Below are positions 1-3,798 of a DNA stretch of 9,069 nt, one piece after another; position 1 is the first letter of the stretch; every line of letters begins with the position of its first letter. Origin of the DNA: CAIOJG01 sp964477455. GTDB taxonomy: Bacteria; Patescibacteriota; Patescibacteriia; Magasanikbacterales; GWA2-37-8. The translations under genes were made by a program, and so were the position numbers. Below the pieces are notes generated by a model. That model was not told the DNA's origin. It saw nothing but the letters and a program-made list of their open reading frames with translations, and did no database searches. The stretch lies in assembly GCA_964477455.1 (NCBI GenBank), contig CAYZHG010000098.1:1-9069 (forward strand). The letters are read 5' to 3'.

Positions 1-152
1 CCGAAGGCCAAGAGCTGGAAGTGAGTGTAGCCACGGTGGCCACACTTGTACTTGATCTCCTTGCCACACCACTGGCCGGAGACGAGGAAGTCGCCGGTGT
101 TGGGGTTGGGGTGTGGTGAACCGTAGATTCGATTCTTAATCCATTCGATCAT
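1..152 (-). CDS. N-terminal part of a GC-balanced unknown protein with a Cys/His cluster
   Basis: Reading the minus strand from the ATG at 152 gives 50 open codons that run off the left edge, so this is only the N-terminus. The peptide begins MIEWIKNRIYG and has a Pro/Asn-rich stretch around residues 12-19. Cys29, Cys37 and His39 (KYKCGHRGY) could form half of a zinc site, but this is a guess from composition. The start is supported by the SD sequence GAGGAAAG at 165-158, ideally spaced from the ATG, and by a consensus promoter behind it. Base composition and codon choice (many GGC, CTC, ATC, TAC codons) contrast with the AT-rich genes of the window and resemble 475-903 and 3030-3254. I do not recognise the family. 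The gene reads away from 475-903, sharing a divergent intergenic region with it. Confidence 0.7.
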   Translation of the reverse strand, partial: MIEWIKNRIYGSPHPNPNTGDFLVSGQWCGKEIKYKCGHRGYTHFQLLAF

Positions 153-157
153 AGTAT

Positions 158-180
158 CTTTCCTCGGCGGCTTAGCCGCT
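158..180 (-). promoter_or_regulatory. SD site and small leader hairpin of the leftmost gene
   Basis: On the minus strand GAGGAAAG (165-158) is the ribosome binding site. Immediately upstream lies a GCGGC-(TAA)-GCCGC hairpin (179-167), which could be extended by a wobble pair. A hairpin just before the SD is also seen ahead of gene 3030-3254, so it may be a shared leader design, for example for mRNA protection or control of initiation. Confidence 0.6.
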
Positions 181-193
181 AGTTGCGTGATTA

Positions 194-221
194 ATACTAA
201 CTTATTTATGCAATTTGTCAA
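194..221 (-). promoter_or_regulatory. Sigma70-type promoter for the minus-strand gene
   Basis: On the minus strand a perfect -35 TTGACA (221-216) is followed after 16 nt by the -10 TAGTAT (199-194). Transcription would start near 187, giving a leader of about 35 nt that contains the GCGGC hairpin and the SD. It is divergent from the promoter at 291-319. I see no convincing gene or operator in the roughly 70 nt between the two promoters. Confidence 0.75.
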
Positions 222-290
222 TAATGAAAGAATCGTTTTATTATATCCGGAAAATATAGATAGGCAGTACCATTTTATTTTTGTTTAAGG

Positions 291-319
291 TTGACAAAAT
301 GGCCAAATAGTGGTATTCT
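291..319 (+). promoter_or_regulatory. Strong sigma70-type promoter with extended -10 for the 475-903 cassette
   Basis: TTGACA (291-296), a 17-nt spacer and TATTCT (314-319) match the housekeeping consensus. TGG directly before the -10 gives an extended -10. The predicted start near 326 leaves a leader of about 150 nt before the ATG at 475. That leader holds the 22-bp inverted repeat and two SD-like sites. The whole 322-nt gene-free stretch at 153-474 is accounted for by the two divergent promoters and these leader elements. Confidence 0.8.
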
Positions 320-358
320 CAAATGTCTTTTAACCAAGACATAAAGTTCTTTAAAAAT

Positions 359-411
359 ATTACAAGGGAAAATAAGAATCTAAAATATGGATTTTTATTT
401 CCCCTTGTAAT
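359..411 (+). repeat. Near-perfect 22-bp inverted repeat (leader hairpin)
   Basis: The arms 359-380 and 390-411 pair along 22 positions with one A-C mismatch and one G-U wobble, around a 9-nt loop (381-389). It lies inside the predicted 5' leader of 475-903, about 65 nt before the start. No T-run follows the 3' arm, so it is not an ordinary intrinsic terminator. It could be a regulatory or stabilising leader hairpin, a protein-binding site, or a very small palindromic mobile repeat. Only its existence is certain. Confidence 0.85.
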
Positions 412-474
412 TTCAACTGCTGATTTACGTCGAAGGGGTGGTGCTATGTTTCAAAAAATGTTAGGGGGTACACA

Positions 475-903
475 ATGTTCGACCTTCGTCAGCTCATCCT
501 GTTCGTGGCCGACACTCAAGGTGGCGTGCCGATGAAACGTGCCTTGTCTATTGGGTTCAAGATGGCGGCTGAGAGCGAGAGCTCTAGGCTTTGTTCGGAC
601 TGTGCTAGGCAACTTTTCAAGCACGATCATTCTGCTTCGGCATTCCTGTTACTCTGTGGCAACATCTGCTCTACCAGATACATGGAGGCAGCGCTCCAGA
701 AAAAGCTCCGCCTTGCTGATTTGATGAAGGCTTTTTGGGGAGAACCGATCCCCATGGAAGTCGTCATGAAGCTTTTGGCCACGAACGGAGAATTCACTTG
801 GGGAGAAATCTCCGACATGATCGGAGAACATTTTTCCGAGCAAGAGATTCCCTGGGAAAAAGAGTGGATCATCTACATGGCCGACACACTTTTGGTGGTG
901 TAG
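475..903 (+). CDS. Unknown 142-aa protein with a Cys/His cluster (GC-balanced cassette gene)
   Basis: I do not recognise this protein. It begins MFDLRQLILFVAD and carries Cys40-x2-Cys43, His50, His52 and Cys61-x3-Cys65, a spacing that could bind a metal. The second half (about 75-142) looks helical and acidic and contains FTWGEISDMIGEHF, reminiscent of a small helical regulatory or binding domain, but no motif settles this. There is no signal peptide or clear membrane segment. The start is chosen because AGGGGG (463-468) sits at good distance before the ATG at 475. Internal ATGs (532, 562) lack an SD. The gene uses GC-balanced codons unlike its AT-rich neighbours, has its own strong promoter at 291-319, and is followed within a few bases by a second SD with a 24-codon frame and then a strong terminator. 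Confidence 0.75.
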   Translation: MFDLRQLILFVADTQGGVPMKRALSIGFKMAAESESSRLCSDCARQLFKHDHSASAFLLLCGNICSTRYMEAALQKKLRLADLMKAFWGEPIPMEVVMKLLATNGEFTWGEISDMIGEHFSEQEIPWEKEWIIYMADTLLVV

Positions 904-915
904 GGAGGGACAGCG

Positions 916-990
916 ATGAATATCAGAGGACCGCCCAAGTGGGCGCAGTTAGGGCAAAACAACCGTTCGTCAAACCTGCTTTGTTTCTAA
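916..990 (+). CDS. Possible 24-aa leader-like peptide running into the terminator
   Basis: ATG at 916 follows the SD sequence GGGAGGG (903-909), which overlaps the stop of 475-903. The frame encodes 24 residues starting MNIRGPPKWAQLG and ends with TAA at 988-990. It is too short for the sequence alone to prove translation. The ideal SD spacing, the tight junction to the preceding stop and the placement favour a translated small ORF. Its last third lies inside the 5' arm of the terminator hairpin (961-991), so a ribosome reading it would mask that arm. It could be a translation-sensed attenuator, a real small protein, or chance. Confidence 0.35.
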   Translation: MNIRGPPKWAQLGQNNRSSNLLCF

Positions 991-1025
991 ATTGTTTAGA
1001 GATAGAGTAGGCGAACGGTTTTTTT
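961..1025 (+). terminator. Long bulged intrinsic terminator of the 475-903 cassette
   Basis: A 9-bp outer stem AACCGTTCG (961-969) / CGAACGGTT (1012-1020) is followed on the 5' side by a 5-nt bulge (970-974). A 17-bp inner stem (975-991 with 995-1011, including several G-U pairs) is capped by the loop TTG (992-994). Seven T's (1019-1025) follow, the first two shared with the stem. It has the same architecture as the terminator at 3340-3409. Confidence 0.85.
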
Positions 1026-1054
1026 GTTTTAATCAATTTTTAGTCAAATTTAAT

Positions 1055-1112
1055 CCAATTTCATCCAAATGTAGAGCAAAAAAAATAATGGCCAAATAAG
1101 CCATTATTTTTT
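1055..1112 (+). repeat. Terminator-like repeat, copy A
   Basis: Box CCAATTTCAT (1055-1064), a short gap and ATGTAGAG (1069-1076) precede a hairpin of 13 bp (1080-1092 with 1100-1112; core TAATGGC / GCCATTA; loop 1093-1099) that ends in a T-run. The box, the TAGAG element and the ATAATRGC stem recur at 1441 and 2884 in the same orientation. The hairpin plus T-run would work as an intrinsic terminator. The upstream conserved box is not explained by termination. Confidence 0.85.
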
Positions 1113-1149
1113 GTAGTAGATTTAATATCAATTATTTGTTATGATTAAT

Positions 1150-1158
1150 TGCTAATAA
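1150..1158 (+). promoter_or_regulatory. Possible extended -10 promoter for the 85-aa gene
   Basis: TGCTAATAA (1150-1158) has the TGn plus -10 form of an extended -10 element, with no good -35. A start about 7-10 nt downstream would place the transcript start close to the ATG at 1172, giving a leaderless or nearly leaderless mRNA. That fits the missing SD. Weak evidence, because the region is very AT-rich. Confidence 0.3.
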
Positions 1159-1171
1159 TTATCCACACAAT

Positions 1172-1429
1172 ATGTCAGAAATACCAAAACCACAACACAT
1201 AGAACGGACGCCTCAAGAGAGCACAAGATTTGAACTGGATGAAATTGGGGGACGCAAATGTTTGGTCATATTTGATGCCATGGGGGATGAAGGTCCTTGT
1301 TTTTCTAAATACGAAGCTCGAGCAAGAGCTGCATTGAATCCGTTTATCAGTGACGAAACAAGAATTGAGATAGAACGTCAAATTGACAATATTAGTGATT
1401 CTGATTTACCGGAAAGAGTTAGTTATTAA
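1172..1429 (+). CDS. Unknown 85-aa acidic protein between two repeat copies
   Basis: The frame starts MSEIPKPQHIERTPQES and ends RQIDNISDSDLPERVSY. It is soluble and rich in Glu, Arg and Asp, with two Cys. Residues 20-35 (FELDEIGGRKCLVIFDA) look like a short beta hairpin, and the remainder looks helical. I recognise no family. No SD precedes the ATG. The gene is flanked by repeat copy A upstream and copy B 11 nt after its stop, so it forms a one-gene unit bounded by terminators. Its codon use is intermediate between the AT-rich and GC-balanced genes. The opposite-strand frame over the same bases lacks support. Coding status is probable because the frame is clean and the unit boundaries fit it. 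Confidence 0.6.
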   Translation: MSEIPKPQHIERTPQESTRFELDEIGGRKCLVIFDAMGDEGPCFSKYEARARAALNPFISDETRIEIERQIDNISDSDLPERVSY

Positions 1430-1440
1430 CAAAATATCTT

Positions 1441-1501
1441 CCAATTTCATTCCACATGTAGAGCACAAAAAATAGTAGCTTAACAAAGCTATTATTTTTT
1501 T
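1441..1501 (+). repeat. Terminator-like repeat, copy B
   Basis: CCAATTTCAT (1441-1450) and ATGTAGAG (1456-1463) are followed by a 15-bp hairpin (1467-1481 with 1486-1500, one G-U pair, loop AACA) running into a T-run that ends at 1501. The hairpin core GTAGCTTAACAAAGCTATTA is nearly identical to that of copy C. It starts 11 nt after the stop of 1172-1429, so it probably terminates that transcript. Confidence 0.88.
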
Positions 1502-1579
1502 ATACCATTGTAGGATGGTTGAACTTTTGATAAGATTAGATGGATATTATTCAGAAGAAAAAAATATTAATATAGTATT

Positions 1580-2422
1580 ATGTTTGATGAAAGAAATAAA
1601 AAATGTGAATATTGTGGTTATCCAACAGAAACTGGTGAACACCATCCTTTGTGTTATATAAATTTTGAGAATAAACCTGATAATTCAGATGAGTATTTTG
1701 CTGTTGATACTAGCAAAGATGATTTTTTTCAAAGGAATCTAACCAATTTAACCTCGGACGAAATTCCGTTAGAAGATATTGATGTAAAAGATGCAGAGGC
1801 ATTTAAAAGATTTAGTTTTGCAAAAGACACGGATGGCAATATTTGGTTATATAGAAAAATTGAGGCGAGAGGAATAACAATGAAATTTTCTCAAAAAAGA
1901 GAAGCTGTTTCTCGTTTAGCAAAGGAGTTGTGTGCGCCCGTGGTAGAATGTAAAACATTGACAGTCGACGGAGAAGAAGTTTTTGCTACTAGATTTTTAC
2001 AAAATGCAATCGACGGCAGATTGCAGTATGCTCCAAACAGTATTAATATTGCTCAAGCTAAAGACCTGTCTGTTCTATGGGTATTTAATTACCTTATTTG
2101 TAATAAAGGTGATTTGCAAGTGTTGTCAACTTCTATGGGGCGAGCAATTTTAGCTGACTTTGGCATTTCTGGACATATACCAGATGATATAGATGTTGAG
2201 AGGGAAAAGATTGACGAATATAGAAATTTTATAGGTGGAGTTGAAAATCGGATCAATGAGGATGTTGTTAAAGGATTTGTTGCAAAAATTAAAACTTTGC
2301 CAGATATTTTTTTTGAATCAATCGTTAAGGTAGTTGATGATGAAAAAACGAGAGAACAAATACTAGAATCATTAAAATGGAGAAGGGATAACATCGAAAA
2401 AATTTTTAGATTAATGAAATAA
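1580..2422 (+). CDS. Zinc-finger protein with a possible degenerate atypical-kinase (HipA/PI4K-like) domain
   Basis: The 280-aa protein opens with a compact zinc-knuckle pattern: Cys9-x2-Cys12, His21/His22 and Cys25. Residues 75-200 show, in order, NIWLYRKI with a possible nucleotide-binding Lys93, the helix REAVSRLAKEL (107-117), a beta strand pair ending in ATRFLQ (136-141), VFNYLICNKGD (168-178) and ILADFGIS (190-197). This order resembles the HipA / phosphatidylinositol-kinase-like fold, where a 'N-x-DRH' loop and a later 'DFG-like' Asp are catalytic. Asp178 and Asp193 are in place, but the R-H and the metal-binding Asn after Asp178 are absent, so it may be inactive or misassigned. Residues 200-280 are helical and basic. 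There is no SD. The next gene (tspO) begins 7 nt after the stop, implying co-transcription. The kinase link is inference from motif order only; the zinc motif is directly visible. Confidence 0.6.
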   Translation: MFDERNKKCEYCGYPTETGEHHPLCYINFENKPDNSDEYFAVDTSKDDFFQRNLTNLTSDEIPLEDIDVKDAEAFKRFSFAKDTDGNIWLYRKIEARGITMKFSQKREAVSRLAKELCAPVVECKTLTVDGEEVFATRFLQNAIDGRLQYAPNSINIAQAKDLSVLWVFNYLICNKGDLQVLSTSMGRAILADFGISGHIPDDIDVEREKIDEYRNFIGGVENRINEDVVKGFVAKIKTLPDIFFESIVKVVDDEKTREQILESLKWRRDNIEKIFRLMK

Positions 2423-2429
2423 ATAAAAT

Positions 2430-2834
2430 ATGAACACATATAATTGGTATTCACAGCTCATCAAACCGTCTTGGTCACCGCCAAGCTGGCTTTTTGGACC
2501 AGTGTGGACGGTGTTATACGCGATTATTGCTATTTCTTTTGGTGCGGTAATTTATAAAACTTTTACCGGTAAAATTTCATGGATTATCGCTTTACCGTTT
2601 ATATTTAATCTAATTTTTAATCTTTCATTTACTCCATTGCAATTTGGACTTAAAAATAATTTACTCGCCGCGATTGATATATTATTAATTCTCAGCACAC
2701 TTATTTGGGCACTCATCGCTCTGTGGTACGCTTCGCCAGAATTACGCTGGGCTGTTTATGTCAATATCCCATATTTACTTTGGGTTTCGTTCGCAACAGT
2801 TTTACAACTAACCATTACTTATCTAAACAGATAA
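2430..2834 (+). CDS. tspO: TspO/MBR family tryptophan-rich sensory protein
   Basis: This membrane protein matches the TspO/MBR (translocator protein) signature. It has WYSQLIKPSWSPPSW at residues 6-20, then FGPVWTVLY (22-30), an NLIFNLSFTPLQFGL segment (60-74) and the C-terminal IPYLLWVSFATVLQLTITYLN (113-133). Members bind porphyrins and other hydrophobic ligands and are linked to stress and redox signalling; the ligand here is unknown. At 134 aa it is shorter than the usual 150-160, because the frame begins directly at the WY..L.KP motif and lacks the usual first membrane helix; an in-frame TAA at 2424-2426 rules out extension. The conserved Trp before the Ser of the central motif is Phe here, and the late Asn is Gln. 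It follows the zinc-finger gene by 7 nt, has no SD, and is followed by repeat copy C. Confidence 0.88.
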   Translation: MNTYNWYSQLIKPSWSPPSWLFGPVWTVLYAIIAISFGAVIYKTFTGKISWIIALPFIFNLIFNLSFTPLQFGLKNNLLAAIDILLILSTLIWALIALWYASPELRWAVYVNIPYLLWVSFATVLQLTITYLNR

Positions 2835-2883
2835 TATGCGAGTGGGAAGTGTACCCAAAACATTTGTCTTAACTAAATACCGT

Positions 2884-2944
2884 CCAATTCCATCTTATTT
2901 GTAGAGTTCCAAAAATAATAGCTTAACAAAGCTATTATTTTTTT
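2884..2944 (+). repeat. Terminator-like repeat, copy C
   Basis: CCAATTCCAT (2884-2893), a gap and TGTAGAG (2900-2906) precede a 14-bp hairpin (2911-2924 with 2929-2942, loop AACA) with a T-run to 2944. It shares its stem with copy B and its upstream box with copies A and B. It lies 49 nt after the tspO stop and immediately before the promoter of the 3030-3254 cassette, so it isolates the two units. Confidence 0.88.
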
Positions 2945-2951
2945 ATTTATC

Positions 2952-2980
2952 TTGACTAAAATAAAATATTATGCAAAGAT
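2952..2980 (+). promoter_or_regulatory. Probable promoter of the 3030-3254 cassette
   Basis: TTGACT (2952-2957) is a good -35. After 17 nt comes AAAGAT (2975-2980), a poor -10 partly rescued by TG at 2972-2973 (extended -10). Its position directly after a terminator and 50-80 nt before a strong SD supports it more than the -10 match does. Confidence 0.4.
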
Positions 2981-3001
2981 TATTTTCATCTGGTGTTCTT
3001 C

Positions 3002-3023
3002 ACGCATTTCGCGTAAGAGGAGG
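3002..3023 (+). promoter_or_regulatory. Leader hairpin followed by strong SD
   Basis: ACGC-(ATTTC)-GCGT (3002-3014) forms a small hairpin just before the SD GAGGAGG (3017-3023). The SD lies 6 nt before the ATG at 3030 and decides that start. A longer in-frame start at 2952 would overlap the -35 and is rejected. The order hairpin then SD matches the leftmost minus-strand gene. Confidence 0.7.
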
Positions 3024-3029
3024 ATTACC

Positions 3030-3254
3030 ATGGCTGTGACTTTGCTTACACGCGAGGAGTTTGCAAATAAACTCAAGGGGGAGTTTGAAGAGGGAGACAG
3101 CATTTCCGAGGAGACACCGACCGATATCCTGAATGTTATGGATATTAACACGGTCGCCGTTTTGATCTTTGGGGTACCGTTCTACTCAGCGAAAGTAGAC
3201 ACACTCAAAGACGTTATCGACAACTTGTATCGACAATATCCCTACAAGAAGTAG
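3030..3254 (+). CDS. Unknown 74-aa acidic protein (GC-balanced cassette gene)
   Basis: Starting MAVTLLTREEFANKLKGEF, the protein is small, acidic in its middle (EEGDSISEETPTD, 21-33) and has a hydrophobic strand-like segment NTVAVLIFGVPFY (40-52) followed by an amphipathic helix and a Tyr/Lys-rich end. It has no Cys, no signal peptide and no motif I recognise. The start is fixed by GAGGAGG at ideal spacing. Codon use is GC-balanced and unlike the AT-rich tspO upstream and arsR downstream. It is a monocistronic unit with its own promoter, a structured 3' region and a long terminator, matching the organisation of 475-903. Strong initiation signals suggest high expression. The function is unknown. 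Confidence 0.8.
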   Translation: MAVTLLTREEFANKLKGEFEEGDSISEETPTDILNVMDINTVAVLIFGVPFYSAKVDTLKDVIDNLYRQYPYKK

Positions 3255-3339
3255 GTTTGAAACAGAGTGACTGTCTTGAAATCACTCCGTCCGCGACTGC
3301 GGATGTTACAGACAGTGAAGGAGGAACCAGACACATTCG
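3255..3339 (+). other. Structured 3' region with competing hairpins and an SD-like site
   Basis: Three pairings are visible: GAGTGA (3265-3270) with TCACTC (3282-3287); ACTGTCT (3270-3276) with AGACAGT (3310-3316); and, enclosed by the second, TCCGC-(GACT)-GCGGA (3290-3303). The first two share a base and exclude each other or form a knot. AAGGAGGAA (3318-3326) is a perfect SD-like site with no ATG, GTG or TTG at normal distance. An 18-codon frame starting at ATG 3303 runs through it and ends at TAA 3357-3359, inside the terminator hairpin. It could be a regulated 3' UTR or the body of a small RNA. Confidence 0.5.
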
Positions 3340-3409
3340 GCCACTCGTACTTCACTTAAGATTATAACTTTGTTGTAATTTTGAGTGACGAGTGGCTTTT
3401 TGTTTTTTT
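3340..3409 (+). terminator. Long bulged intrinsic terminator of the 3030-3254 cassette
   Basis: The outer stem GCCACTCGT (3340-3348) / ACGAGTGGC (3388-3396) has 9 bp. A 4-nt 5' bulge (3349-3352) follows, then a 16-bp inner stem (3353-3368 with 3372-3387, with G-U pairs) and a TTT loop. TTTTT, G and seven more T's follow. The layout matches the terminator at 961-1025 although the sequences differ. Confidence 0.88.
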
Positions 3410-3412
3410 GTC

Positions 3413-3441
3413 TTGACAAAATTTTATAAGAGGCGTATCAT
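3413..3441 (+). promoter_or_regulatory. Promoter of the arsR-permease operon
   Basis: A perfect -35 TTGACA (3413-3418), a 17-nt spacer and TATCAT (3436-3441) form a consensus housekeeping promoter. The start would be near 3448, about 20 nt before the arsR ATG, within the operator palindrome. No other obvious promoter occurs before the operon's last gene. Confidence 0.8.
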
Positions 3442-3460
3442 TCAAATATAAGTTTGAATG
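3439..3460 (+). promoter_or_regulatory. ArsR-type operator (8-6-8 inverted repeat)
   Basis: CATTCAAA (3439-3446) and TTTGAATG (3453-3460) are perfect inverted arms separated by 6 nt. The element overlaps the last three bases of the -10 and the expected transcription start, so a bound dimer would block RNA polymerase. Spacing and AT-rich CAA/TTG arms agree with known ArsR/SmtB operators. Autoregulation by the adjacent gene is the natural inference. Confidence 0.75.
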
Positions 3461-3468
3461 TATTGTAT

Positions 3469-3771
3469 ATGAAAAAAACTAAGTTAGATAATCAAATAGA
3501 ATTATTGGCAAAAAAATTATTACTTTCTGCCGATTACAATCGCTTGAGAATATTATGCACAATTTTTTGTTTCAAAAAATGTTGCGTATCTGATATAGCA
3601 GAACGTCTAGGTATAAGTGTGGCCATTGCTTCACACCATTTAAAGGTAATGTCAAAAAATGATTTGCTGTTTTCCGAAAGAAGTGGAAAGAAAATTTGTT
3701 ATTCGTTAGCGGATAATTCTTTCGCTAAAGATATTAAAAAATTAATTTGTAAATATAAAAATCATTGTTAA
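3469..3771 (+). CDS. arsR: ArsR/SmtB-family winged-helix repressor, cysteine-rich
   Basis: From the ATG at 3469 the protein has 100 residues. It is a typical winged-helix ArsR: helix LSADYNRLRILCTIF, the pre-recognition segment KKCCVSDIAERLGIS (37-50), recognition helix VAIASHHLKVMSKNDLL and wing SERSGKKICYSL. Such proteins repress their own operon and release DNA when a metal, metalloid or thiol oxidant binds cysteines. Here Cys38-Cys39 occupy roughly the place of the CxC ligands of arsenic sensors; further Cys are at 30, 34, 77, 93 and 100. Seven Cys in 100 residues suggests thiol or metal(loid) sensing, but the canonical ELCVCDL spacing is not kept. An upstream TTG at 3454 is rejected because it lies within the operator. 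There is no SD. It is the first gene of the operon. Confidence 0.88.
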   Translation: MKKTKLDNQIELLAKKLLLSADYNRLRILCTIFCFKKCCVSDIAERLGISVAIASHHLKVMSKNDLLFSERSGKKICYSLADNSFAKDIKKLICKYKNHC

Positions 3772-3775
3772 TTTA

Positions 3776-3785
3776 GCCTTCGGGC
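3776..3785 (+). other. UUCG-capped mini-hairpin between arsR and the glutaredoxin gene
   Basis: GCC-TTCG-GGC gives a three-pair stem with the very stable C(UUCG)G tetraloop, 4 nt after the arsR stop. Without a T-run it is not a terminator. It could mark an RNA processing or 3'-protection point that separates the arsR message from the rest, or be incidental. Confidence 0.35.
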
Positions 3786-3798
3786 ATAAATAAAATAT

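Noticed and set aside
323..535. 70-codon frame from 323 through the leader hairpin
   Set aside because: It begins at the predicted transcription start, runs through the inverted repeat and has no SD. Only the part from 446 has any initiation signal, and that is reported as a finding only.
627..872. Minus-strand and other-frame open stretches inside 475-903, including the plus frame 735-1010
   Set aside because: They lack promoters and SD sites and overlap the well-supported 475-903 gene; the 735-1010 frame runs into the terminator hairpin.
1580..2422. HipA toxin of a toxin-antitoxin pair
   Set aside because: No antitoxin-like HTH gene is adjacent, the catalytic loop is incomplete, and a zinc knuckle replaces the HipA N-terminal domain. 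At most a distant fold relation.
2089..2454. 121-codon minus-strand frame across the end of the zinc-finger gene
   Set aside because: It overlaps two supported plus-strand genes, has no promoter or SD, and its low-complexity Ser/Ile/Phe-rich content is typical of an antisense shadow.
1055..2944. The three repeats as a CRISPR array or integron attC sites
   Set aside because: They are hundreds of bases apart with genes between them, so not CRISPR. The hairpins end in T-runs and lack paired RYYYAAC/GTTRRRY core sites, and no integrase gene is present, so attC is unlikely.
2952..3254. 100-residue version of the 3030 gene from a TTG at 2952
   Set aside because: That start is the -35 element itself, and the added residues are AT-rich leader sequence. 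The GAGGAGG site points to the ATG at 3030.
3454..3468. TTG start for arsR at 3454
   Set aside because: It lies inside the operator palindrome at the expected transcription start; the ATG at 3469 fits ArsR family length.
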